Below, in pieces: positions 6,210 through 12,774 of a stretch of DNA of 12,774 bases. This DNA is from JALYIM01 sp040003205 (GTDB lineage: Bacteria; Acidobacteriota; Terriglobia; Terriglobales; Acidobacteriaceae), in assembly GCA_040003205.1 (NCBI GenBank), contig JBDUDA010000067.1, positions 1 to 12,774 on the forward strand. The letters run 5' to 3'. Each line of letters opens with the position of its first letter. The first letter of the stretch is position 1. Under the pieces are notes generated by a model. The model saw only the letters and a program-made list of their open reading frames with translations, was not told the origin of the DNA and made no database searches. The position numbers and the translations under genes are program-made.

Positions 6210-8049
6210 TCACCGCATGCCGTTTGGAGCGGAACTTCAGGATGACGGCTCGGTCCGATTTCGACTCTGGGCGCCTTCTGCCAAAACCGTGAGCGTTAGC
6301 CTTTCGAGCAATCTCGATCTGCCACTCAATAGGGAGAGCGATGGTTGGTTTGAACTGATCACTTCCTCGGTGACGCCCGGCGAACTTTACCAATACCGAA
6401 TTGACGGAGACGCAAAAGTCCCCGATCCTGCTTCCCGTTTTCAGCCGCATGACGTCCATGGTCCCAGTCAAGTCGTGAATCCCCAGGCTTTCCCGTGGTC
6501 CGATTCCGACGGGCGGTGGCGCGGACGACCCTGGGAAGAAACGGCTATCTACGAACTTCATGTTGGGACGTTCAGTCCCGAGGGCACGTTCGCCGGCGTC
6601 GAAGCGCATCTGGACCGTCTAGCTGATCTTGGCGTCACTGCCGTCGAGCTTATGCCGGTTTCGGATTTCCCAGGCAAGCGCAACTGGGGATATGACGGAG
6701 TTCTTCTTTATGCGCCCGATAGTTCCTATGGCACCCCTGAGGATTTGAAGCAACTGGTTCAAGCGGCACACTCCAGGGGACTGATGGTCTTTCTGGATGT
6801 TGTTTACAACCACTTTGGTCCTGATGGAAATTATTTGCGGGCGTACTCTCCGCAATTCTTTAGCGATCGCCACTTTACCCCCTGGGGACCCGGAGTCAAT
6901 TTTGACGGAAATGACAATCGTGTCGTACGCGATTTTTTCATACACAACGCCATGTATTGGCTGGAGGAATACCACATCGATGGTCTTCGCCTGGACGCAG
7001 TACATGCAATCCTCGATGACTCCAATCCCAACATTCTCACGGAACTTGCGGAAACAGTCCGTCGCGAGCTGGGCGAGGACAGGCACGTTCATCTGATCTT
7101 GGAAAACGGAGCGAATTCCGCTGGTTATTTGAGTCGGAAAAACCATAAGCCGCAGTGGTTCGACGCGCAATGGAATGACGACATTCATCACTCATTTCAC
7201 GTTCTGCTCACGGGGGAGACCGACGGATACTATAGCGACTACGCTCAGAATCCCGTGCGCAGCCTGGGCCGGTGTCTGGCTGAGGGATTTGCGTATCAGG
7301 GAGAGATTTCCAAGTATGAAGGCAATGTTCCGCGCGGTCAGCCGAGCCGCCAGTTGCCGCTCACGGCGTTCGTTTCTTTTCTACAGAACCATGATCAGAT
7401 AGGGAACCGCGCATTCGGCGATCGGATCGGTGAACTCGCCGCGCCTGCCGCTGTGCGGGCGGCAACGGCGATTCTGCTGCTAGCTCCCGCTCCGCCACTG
7501 CTGTTCATGGGAGAAGAATTCGGGACTGCAACGCCCTTTCTCTTCTTCTGCGATTTTAGAGGTGACCTGGCAGCCGCAGTGAGAGACGGACGACGCAACG
7601 AGTTCTCGCGCTTTGCAAAGTTCAATTCGCCCGCGACCAGAGAACAAATTCCAGATCCCAACTGGGAGAAGACTTTTCTCGATTCGAAGCTCGATTGGGA
7701 GAGTGCAAAAGAACAATCCCATGCCGATCTGTATGCGTTCCACAAACAACTGCTGGCGCTGAGGCAGAAGGAAATCATTCCCAATTTACGCGACGCTAAT
7801 GGCAGTTCTGCCGGCTTCAATGTGTATGGAAAGACCGCCCTCGTGGTCCGATGGAAAATGGCTGATGCATCGGAATTAGTCCTGTTCGCCAACTTAAGTG
7901 GCAAGTCCGAAGCCGTCGCGGAACGCTTACAATCGAAAGGAGCACGGTTGATCTACTCCAATGACTCGGTTGCTGCGTCCGCTTTAAGCAGTGAGGATGG
8001 AGGCGCAGACCTTCCAGCCTGGTTCGTTGCATGGTTTCTGATTTCATAG
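6199..8049 (+). CDS. treZ: Malto-oligosyltrehalose trehalohydrolase
   Basis: Hydrolyses the alpha-1,4 bond next to the trehalosyl end of maltooligosyl trehalose, releasing trehalose; GH13 subfamily 10. The 616-residue product fits the family. An N-terminal CBM48-like domain (FGAELQDDGSVRFRLWAPSA) is followed by RNWGYDGVLLYAPDSSYG and the GH13 blocks: DVVYNHFGPDGN (200-211), GLRLDAVHAI with nucleophile Asp266, LILENGAN with acid/base Glu302, and QNHDQIGNR with Asp399. FMGEEFG and the following FFCDFRGDL are also typical of TreZ and separate it from glycogen branching enzyme. Translation starts inside the end of glgX (11-bp overlap), so the two are probably translationally coupled. A 54-bp gap separates it from treY. 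Confidence 0.95.
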   Translation: MNRSHRMPFGAELQDDGSVRFRLWAPSAKTVSVSLSSNLDLPLNRESDGWFELITSSVTPGELYQYRIDGDAKVPDPASRFQPHDVHGPSQVVNPQAFPWSDSDGRWRGRPWEETAIYELHVGTFSPEGTFAGVEAHLDRLADLGVTAVELMPVSDFPGKRNWGYDGVLLYAPDSSYGTPEDLKQLVQAAHSRGLMVFLDVVYNHFGPDGNYLRAYSPQFFSDRHFTPWGPGVNFDGNDNRVVRDFFIHNAMYWLEEYHIDGLRLDAVHAILDDSNPNILTELAETVRRELGEDRHVHLILENGANSAGYLSRKNHKPQWFDAQWNDDIHHSFHVLLTGETDGYYSDYAQNPVRSLGRCLAEGFAYQGEISKYEGNVPRGQPSRQLPLTAFVSFLQNHDQIGNRAFGDRIGELAAPAAVRAATAILLLAPAPPLLFMGEEFGTATPFLFFCDFRGDLAAAVRDGRRNEFSRFAKFNSPATREQIPDPNWEKTFLDSKLDWESAKEQSHADLYAFHKQLLALRQKEIIPNLRDANGSSAGFNVYGKTALVVRWKMADASELVLFANLSGKSEAVAERLQSKGARLIYSNDSVAASALSSEDGGADLPAWFVAWFLIS

Positions 8050-8103
8050 TGCGGGTTTGGTCGTTCATCAAATCGATATTCACAATAGAAGACCGCTGAA
8101 TTA

Positions 8104-10998
8104 ATGACCTCTCCACGCATCCCGCTTTCCACCTACCGCTTGCAATTCAACCGGGGATTTACTTTTCGCGAAGCCGCGAAGCTGGTGCCATATCTGGCTT
8201 CGCTGGGAGTTTCACATTGTTATGCCTCTCCGTATTTGCGCGCCCGCCCCGGAAGTACGCACGGATACGACATCATTGATCACAAGAAACTGAATCCTGA
8301 AATCGGAAGCGAAGAAGACTTTCAAGTATTCGTGACCGCGTTACGCGAGCATGGCATGGGCCAGATTCTCGACATTGTGCCTAACCACATGGGCGTGATG
8401 GGTAGCGACAACGCGTGGTGGCTCGACGTGCTGGAAAATGGACGTGCTTCCGACTATGCGGAATATTTCGACATTGACTGGGATCCTCTCAAGGATGAGC
8501 TGCAAGGGAAAGTTCTCATCCCTATGTTGGGTGATCAATACGGTAGCGTGCTCGATAGCGGAGAACTGAAACTCGCTTTCGTCAAAGCAATGGGCGAGTT
8601 CAGCATCTCGTATCACGAGCACCGGTTCCCGGTGAATCCTCGAGAGTATCCCCGTATTCTGGCACGGGGATTAGAGCGGATTGACCAAACGGCGGAGGCA
8701 CAACGGGAAGAGTTTCTTCAATTCCAAAGCCTTATTTCTGCATTCTCAAATCTACCGAGCGGCAGCGAAACTTCTCCTGAGAAAAAAGCTGAGCGCATGC
8801 GAGATAAAGAAATTCATAAGCGCCGTTTGGCTACGCTGTGCGCACAGTCCCCCGAGATAACGCAGTACATCGAATCCAATGTGCGCGAGTTCAATGGCAA
8901 GGCCGGCGACCCGAGCAGCTTCAACGAGCTCCACGAACTGATTAAGACGCAAGCCTATCGGCTGGCATACTGGCGAGTAGCCGCTGATGATATCAACTAC
9001 CGCCGTTTTTTTGATATCAACGATCTGGCGGGTTTGCGCATGGAAAACGAAGCGGTCTTTGAAGTCACTCACCGCTTTGTTTTCGAACTGCTGCGCGCCG
9101 GAGTTGTGGACGGGCTTCGCATTGATCATCCCGATGGACTCTATGATCCTGCGCAATATTTCCGCAGGCTGCAATGCAGTCTGGAATCGGGAAAAGTGGA
9201 AGAGAATTGCGGCTCCAAGCAACTCTATGTGGTGATCGAAAAAATTCTCAGTGGCGACGAGCAATTGCCGAAAGACTGGCCCGTTTACGGCACCACAGGG
9301 TACGAGTTCGTGAATTTGCTGAATGGACTATTTGTTGAGCCGACAGCCATCGGGAAAATGGACCGCATTTATCGCGCCTTCGTCGGTCACCGCGTGAATT
9401 TTGATAATTTGCTTTATCGCAGCAAGAAGATCGTCATGCATACTTCGCTGGCCAGCGAGCTGACGGTGCTGGCCAATCTGCTGAGCCGCATTGCCCTCGC
9501 CAATCGCCATACCTGCGATTTCACGGTCAACAGCCTGCGAGAGGCCCTCAGCCGCGTGGTTGCGTGTTTTCCGGTGTATCGAACCTACATTTCGCCCGGC
9601 CATGTTTCCGAAACTGATGAGGCCTACATTGAGGGTGCGGTGGAATGCGCGCAGCAACAGAGCGCGGGCAACGACCCTAGCGTTTTCGAATTCCTGCGCG
9701 AGGTATTACTGATTCGGCGGTCCACGGAAGGTCAGGCAAAATCCTACGCGCAGGCCATTGCAGATTTCGCCATGAAATTCCAGCAATTTACCAGCGCGGT
9801 CATGGCCAAAGGTCTAGAAGACACCAGCTTTTATCGCTATCACCGCCTGACGTCGCTGAATGAAGTAGGCGGAGATCCGCGACGTTTCGGAGTGCTGCCG
9901 GAAACCTTTTATAGAAAGATGCAGGAGCAGGTGAAGGTCTGGCCACACACCATGCTCGACACCTCAACGCACGACACCAAGCGCGCTGAGGATGTGAGGG
10001 CAAGAGTTAACGTGCTCTCGGAAATGCCGATTATCTGGCGCAAGAGAGTCCGTCACTGGCGGGAACTGAACCAGAATAAAAAGGTTTTGGTGGCGGATGT
10101 CGAAGCCCCTTCTCGTAATGATGAATACTTGCTATATCAGACTTTGATCGGCGCCTGGCCGTCGCCCGGTGAAGCGGAGACCGATCCTTCCTTCGGGAAG
10201 CGAGTTCAGCAATACATGTTGAAGGCCGCTCGCGAAGCTAAAGAGAAGACTGGATGGGCCAATCAAAATGCCGAATACGAAGCTGCGCTCACGGGATTCA
10301 CGGAAGCAGTGCTGGCTTCCGCCGATAGCCAATTTCTACAGGACTTCATTCCGTTTCAGCAAAGAGTTTCCACCCTCGGCGCCTTCAACAGTCTCTCGCA
10401 GACTTTGATCAAGCTTACCGCGCCGGGCGTGCCCGACATCTATCAGGGGCAGGAACTCTGGGACTTCAGCCTGGTTGACCCTGACAATCGTCGCCCGGTC
10501 GACTACATACGCCGGGGAAATATCCTCAACGACTTTGAAAACTGGAGCGCGCAGTCTGGCTGCGAGATCAAAGCCGACATAAAAAAGCTGGTGGAAAATG
10601 TCAGTGATGGTCGAATAAAACTCTATCTAACCTGGAAGGCGTTGCAGTTCCGGAAACTCAATCCATCATTGTTCCAGGAAGGCGAATTTGTCCCTCTGAG
10701 GACACACGGGGCCAAAGCGAGGCACGTCATTGCCTATGCGCGAATTCACGGAAAGTCCGCAGCCCTGGTGATCGTGCCCCGTCTGTTTGCGCAACTATTA
10801 GGAGAGACTGCGAAGACAGCCAGCGATCCTGCGGTATGGGGCGAAACGCGAGTAGAACTTCCTCCAGAAGTGAATGGCAGGGAATTGCGGAATCAGTTCA
10901 CGTCCCAGGCAGTAGATTCAGAGCGAGAAAACGACAGCCAATTCATTCAGGTTTCTAAAGCGCTGGCTGATTTCCCGTGTGCGCTACTCGCTCTGTGA
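8104..10998 (+). CDS. treY: Malto-oligosyltrehalose synthase
   Basis: Isomerises the reducing-end alpha-1,4 bond of maltodextrins to alpha,alpha-1,1, making maltooligosyl trehalose, the TreZ substrate; GH13 subfamily 26. The N terminus PLSTYRLQFNRGFTF, then YASPYLRARPGSTHGYDIID, is diagnostic. Catalytic blocks: DIVPNHMGV (90-98), GLRIDHPDGLYDP with nucleophile Asp341, VVIEKILSGDEQLP with acid/base Glu379, and TSTHDTKRAEDVRAR with Asp624; then APGVPDIYQGQELWDFSLVDPDNRR. At 964 residues it is longer than the 700-780 of archaeal and actinobacterial enzymes and resembles the long bacterial type, with extra sequence mainly between the first and second and the third and fourth blocks. The Shine-Dalgarno sequence is weak (AGAAG, 12 nt upstream). 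It is the last gene of the trehalose operon. Confidence 0.96.
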   Translation: MTSPRIPLSTYRLQFNRGFTFREAAKLVPYLASLGVSHCYASPYLRARPGSTHGYDIIDHKKLNPEIGSEEDFQVFVTALREHGMGQILDIVPNHMGVMGSDNAWWLDVLENGRASDYAEYFDIDWDPLKDELQGKVLIPMLGDQYGSVLDSGELKLAFVKAMGEFSISYHEHRFPVNPREYPRILARGLERIDQTAEAQREEFLQFQSLISAFSNLPSGSETSPEKKAERMRDKEIHKRRLATLCAQSPEITQYIESNVREFNGKAGDPSSFNELHELIKTQAYRLAYWRVAADDINYRRFFDINDLAGLRMENEAVFEVTHRFVFELLRAGVVDGLRIDHPDGLYDPAQYFRRLQCSLESGKVEENCGSKQLYVVIEKILSGDEQLPKDWPVYGTTGYEFVNLLNGLFVEPTAIGKMDRIYRAFVGHRVNFDNLLYRSKKIVMHTSLASELTVLANLLSRIALANRHTCDFTVNSLREALSRVVACFPVYRTYISPGHVSETDEAYIEGAVECAQQQSAGNDPSVFEFLREVLLIRRSTEGQAKSYAQAIADFAMKFQQFTSAVMAKGLEDTSFYRYHRLTSLNEVGGDPRRFGVLPETFYRKMQEQVKVWPHTMLDTSTHDTKRAEDVRARVNVLSEMPIIWRKRVRHWRELNQNKKVLVADVEAPSRNDEYLLYQTLIGAWPSPGEAETDPSFGKRVQQYMLKAAREAKEKTGWANQNAEYEAALTGFTEAVLASADSQFLQDFIPFQQRVSTLGAFNSLSQTLIKLTAPGVPDIYQGQELWDFSLVDPDNRRPVDYIRRGNILNDFENWSAQSGCEIKADIKKLVENVSDGRIKLYLTWKALQFRKLNPSLFQEGEFVPLRTHGAKARHVIAYARIHGKSAALVIVPRLFAQLLGETAKTASDPAVWGETRVELPPEVNGRELRNQFTSQAVDSERENDSQFIQVSKALADFPCALLAL

Positions 10999-11008
10999 AC
11001 AAGCGTTA

Positions 11009-11023
11009 AGGCTGCCTAAGCCT
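11009..11023. terminator. Weak hairpin between convergent stops
   Basis: AGGCT (11009-11013), 5-nt loop, AGCCT (11019-11023). It covers the stop codon of the minus-strand HTH gene and lies 10 bp past the treY stop. The stem is short and no clear U-tract follows, so any terminator role for the two convergent transcripts is doubtful. Confidence 0.2.
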
Positions 11024-11681
11024 GCGCCATGAATTCCATGACTGCGCTCTGCGATTGCAAGTCGAGCGCTTCCCCAAGTTGAGCGAGATCGTGGAGCAAT
11101 AAAGGTGTGTCCAGGTGGTGCATGTTGTTCTCAGCCAACATAAATAGGCAGCGCCGGATGAGGTTGTAGTCTTCAAGCACCGCTTTAACTGAAGCGCCTT
11201 GCCCGTGCCGCAGACGCCCATGGCGTGCTGATGCCTTTAACCCTACCCCTGGCATTTCCTTGACGCTGTACTTCATCACTTTTATCGCTTCCTGCAATAT
11301 GGGCAGAATGGGCGCCAGACGCTTTTCCGGGGAAATCCGTTTCAAAATTGGATCAGCTTGCGATTCTTGCAGCCATTGCTTCCGCAACCATTTATTATTA
11401 CGGGAGACAAAGAACCGAAGCCGCTTTTGGGAATCGACCGTCCGCGAAGATTTGCGCGAGAGGCCAACATGATCGCCTCCCAATTTTTTGTTGATTTGAT
11501 CAATTTCGTTGCGCAGGGCCGTCTCCACCGGCTGCGAATAGCGTTCGCCTCGAGCCACACGGCTTACATACGAGGGATCTACTCCGAGTTTCTGCGCCAC
11601 TCTGACGTACAAACCCCGATACAGCGTTTGCGGAGAAAGGGAGCCCGCCTGGGCTGCTGTGGTAGGATTGTCACGATACAT
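11016..11681 (-). CDS. HTH DNA-binding protein with RsbRD_N-like helical domain
   Basis: Probable transcription regulator of 221 residues. Residues about 20-65 (LYVRVAQKLGVDPSYVSRVA, then RGERYSQPVETALRNEI) look like a lambda-repressor-type helix-turn-helix. After a basic linker, residues about 90-221 are predicted all-helical. The segment SARHGRLRHGQGAS (151-164), followed by VLEDYNLIRRCLF, resembles the HGxxRxxQG...Y.LLR pattern of the RsbRD_N/sensor-kinase N-terminal domain seen in stressosome-type and histidine kinase sensors; this match is from memory. No kinase, STAS or other output domain follows. A Shine-Dalgarno GAAAGG sits 5 nt before the ATG. It is divergent from the XRE/S24 gene and convergent with treY. 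An alternative is an Acidobacteria-specific HTH protein of unknown role. Confidence 0.72.
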   Translation of the reverse strand: MYRDNPTTAAQAGSLSPQTLYRGLYVRVAQKLGVDPSYVSRVARGERYSQPVETALRNEIDQINKKLGGDHVGLSRKSSRTVDSQKRLRFFVSRNNKWLRKQWLQESQADPILKRISPEKRLAPILPILQEAIKVMKYSVKEMPGVGLKASARHGRLRHGQGASVKAVLEDYNLIRRCLFMLAENNMHHLDTPLLLHDLAQLGEALDLQSQSAVMEFMAQA

Positions 11682-11699
11682 GACGGCCTTTCGTATTTC

Positions 11700-11729
11700 T
11701 TGTCAACCATAATGCCAACTAACTATAAT
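11700..11729 (+). promoter_or_regulatory. Sigma70-type promoter of the XRE/S24 gene
   Basis: TTGTCA (11700-11705), 18-nt spacer, TATAAT (11724-11729). The -10 box is a perfect consensus and would start a transcript near 11736, about 31 nt before the ATG at 11767. The box overlaps the large palindrome, so a bound dimer would block it. Confidence 0.6.
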
Positions 11730-11748
11730 GTTCGAACATTATTGTTAG
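11719..11748. promoter_or_regulatory. 30-bp palindromic operator in the divergent promoter
   Basis: The core ATAATGTTCGAACATTAT (11725-11742) is a perfect 18-bp palindrome. It is extended by CTAAC (11719-11723) and GTTAG (11744-11748) with a single T/T mismatch at 11724/11743, giving 14 matched pairs in each half. It lies across the -10 box of the + strand gene and within the probable promoter region of the minus-strand gene (a candidate -10, CATTAT, is at 11714-11709). The likely ligand is one of the two flanking HTH proteins. The GTTC/GAAC halves recall LexA boxes but their spacing differs from the known types. Confidence 0.75.
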
Positions 11749-11766
11749 AGATTGTAGCAGTGCAGC

Positions 11767-12528
11767 ATGAGCAAAACAAGAAAAGCAACTGAAACGGAGT
11801 GGGCGAGCCGCATCGTTAATCTTCGTCATCGCTTTGGGATGAGCCAGTCCGAATTAGGAAAGCGGCTCAACGCCTCTGCCATGGCGGTGTCCAGATGGGA
11901 GCGAGCAGTGCAGGAGCCGCCCGCCGATGTCTACATCCAACTCGGAAACCTTACCGGGGACCCCGAGTGCTGGTATTTTTGGGGTCGTACCGGACTGCAT
12001 AGCGCTGACCTGATGCGAGTTCTGCCCGCCGTCCGCTCCCGCCTGCAAAAAGACCGCTTGCCGGAAATGCGCATCGTGCAAGCGGGTGCGCACAAGGTAG
12101 CGGCTAAGGCCGAGCTGGTCGCAATCCCGCTTTTGGATGTAACGGCCGCAACGCATGGCGGAAAGGGGGACTCGGTCAATCTGCTGGAGCAGGCCAGGCC
12201 GGAATCTATGATGGCGGCCCCCAAAGAATGGTGTCCGAATCCCGCTTACACAAGTTGTTTGAGAGTGCAAGGCCGTTCGATGATGCCCCTCATTCACGAC
12301 GGTTACATCATCGTGGTGGACACCCTTCAAACCAATCGAAACAAGCTTTATGGCGAGATTGTAGTGGCTGCCCATCACATTCAGGGCTTGGTAGTATCGC
12401 GCTTACAATGCTTCGATGACACCGAGGTTTTGGTGCCCGAGAACCGGGAGTATGATTCGATCCCGATTTCTACCAATGGATGGCGGATAGTAGCGAAGAT
12501 TTTGTGGTGGATTGGTAAGCCCACTTAG
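11767..12528 (+). CDS. XRE-family HTH / S24 (LexA-like) regulator lacking catalytic Lys
   Basis: Predicted repressor of 253 residues. An XRE helix-turn-helix spans about 12-65 (RFGMSQSELGKRLNASAMAV, then SRWERAVQEPP). A linker (about 75-115) leads to a C-terminal S24/S26-fold domain (about 117-245) with the serine motif RVQGRSMMPLIHDGYIIVVD, Ser171. In LexA, UmuD and CI the catalytic lysine lies 37-43 residues later in a VKRL-like motif; here the corresponding segment is GLVVSRLQC, with Ser211 forty residues after Ser171. No clear Ala-Gly cleavage site is visible in the linker. The domain therefore may dimerise or sense without RecA-stimulated self-cleavage. A promoter with an overlapping palindrome precedes it, so autorepression is likely. 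It is not canonical LexA, whose HTH is winged. Confidence 0.85.
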   Translation: MSKTRKATETEWASRIVNLRHRFGMSQSELGKRLNASAMAVSRWERAVQEPPADVYIQLGNLTGDPECWYFWGRTGLHSADLMRVLPAVRSRLQKDRLPEMRIVQAGAHKVAAKAELVAIPLLDVTAATHGGKGDSVNLLEQARPESMMAAPKEWCPNPAYTSCLRVQGRSMMPLIHDGYIIVVDTLQTNRNKLYGEIVVAAHHIQGLVVSRLQCFDDTEVLVPENREYDSIPISTNGWRIVAKILWWIGKPT

Positions 12529-12546
12529 TGCGTTAAAAATCCTGCC

Positions 12547-12774
12547 CTAGTTGAGCGCCTTGCTGTCCTTTTGCGGGAAAAACGTTCCCCCGCCAAGGAT
12601 CTTTTTGACCGCATCCACGAGATCTCTGGCCGCTTCACCTTTTCCCACAGCTCCACGAATGGCTCCCGTGTTGAAGTGCTTTACCATATCGTCGGACAGG
12701 TGAAGGGAAAACATGATGACAGGAATGCCAGGATTAACCTTTCCGATCTCGCTCGCTGCTTCCAGCCCGTTCAT
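12547..12774 (-). CDS. Stand-alone response-regulator receiver domain, 5' part outside window
   Basis: The frame runs off the right edge, so the N-terminal half with the acidic pocket and phospho-accepting Asp is not visible. The visible 75 residues match the second half of a CheY/NarL-type receiver: MNGLEAASEI (following the Asp loop), VIMFSLHLSDD with the switch Ser23, and GAVGKGEAARDLVDAV with the conserved Lys45. It ends soon after GGGTFFPQKD with no DNA-binding output domain. The C terminus resembles the receiver of NarL/FixJ regulators with the LuxR domain absent. It is convergent with the XRE/S24 gene, the stops being 18 bp apart, with no clear terminator between. The first Met in the window is internal, not the start. 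Confidence 0.82.
   Translation of the reverse strand: MNGLEAASEIGKVNPGIPVIMFSLHLSDDMVKHFNTGAIRGAVGKGEAARDLVDAVKKILGGGTFFPQKDSKALN

Noticed and set aside
11358..11792. Open frame of 144 codons on the + strand opposite the HTH gene
   Set aside because: It is the shadow of the minus-strand HTH gene and runs across the divergent promoter and palindrome.
11767..12528. Canonical LexA repressor
   Set aside because: The N-terminal domain is XRE-type rather than LexA winged HTH, the protein is about 50 residues longer, and the catalytic lysine and cleavage site are not apparent.
1..12774. CRISPR array or complete insertion sequence
   Set aside because: No regularly spaced direct repeats and no transposase or integrase frame were seen on either strand.

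Overview
The window most resembles a chromosomal segment of an Acidobacteriota (Terriglobia-like) bacterium. This is inferred from the flavour of the protein families (short ArgA-type acetyltransferase fused into an arg run, a long TreY, a cysteine-rich small protein remnant, an HTH plus RsbRD_N-like regulator). No database search was possible.

Layout. Positions 1-2832 hold the 3' end of an arginine biosynthesis operon on the + strand: argH (5' truncated by the window edge), a short GNAT N-acetylglutamate synthase, and argJ. Their reading frames overlap by 14 and 4 bp. Positions 2833-4043 form a 1.2 kb region with no intact gene. It holds several hairpins, a frameshifted minus-strand remnant of a small cysteine-rich protein followed by a terminator in the right orientation, REP-like palindromes, a nested inverted repeat, and the 3' part of a proline tRNA (GGG anticodon) that lacks its 5' half. 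Positions 4044-10998 hold a trehalose operon, glgX/treX-treZ-treY, on the + strand. Positions 11016-12774 hold regulatory genes: a minus-strand HTH protein with an RsbRD_N-like helical domain, a divergent + strand XRE-HTH/S24 (LexA-like) protein, and a minus-strand stand-alone receiver domain cut by the window end.

Function. ArgA-type synthase and ArgJ supply and recycle the acetyl group of the ornithine pathway, and ArgH makes arginine from argininosuccinate. GlgX/TreX debranches glycogen, TreY converts the reducing end of the resulting maltodextrins to a trehalosyl unit, and TreZ releases trehalose, a compatible solute. The two divergent regulators share a 121 bp... more exactly 85 bp intergenic region with a near-perfect 30 bp palindrome lying over a consensus TATAAT box, so joint or auto-regulation is likely. 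The S24 domain keeps its serine but appears to have serine where the catalytic lysine should be, so it may sense or dimerise without self-cleaving.

The most unusual signals are the truncated tRNA-Pro (a candidate integration scar), the lysine-less S24 regulator with its palindromic operator, and the decayed minus-strand gene.
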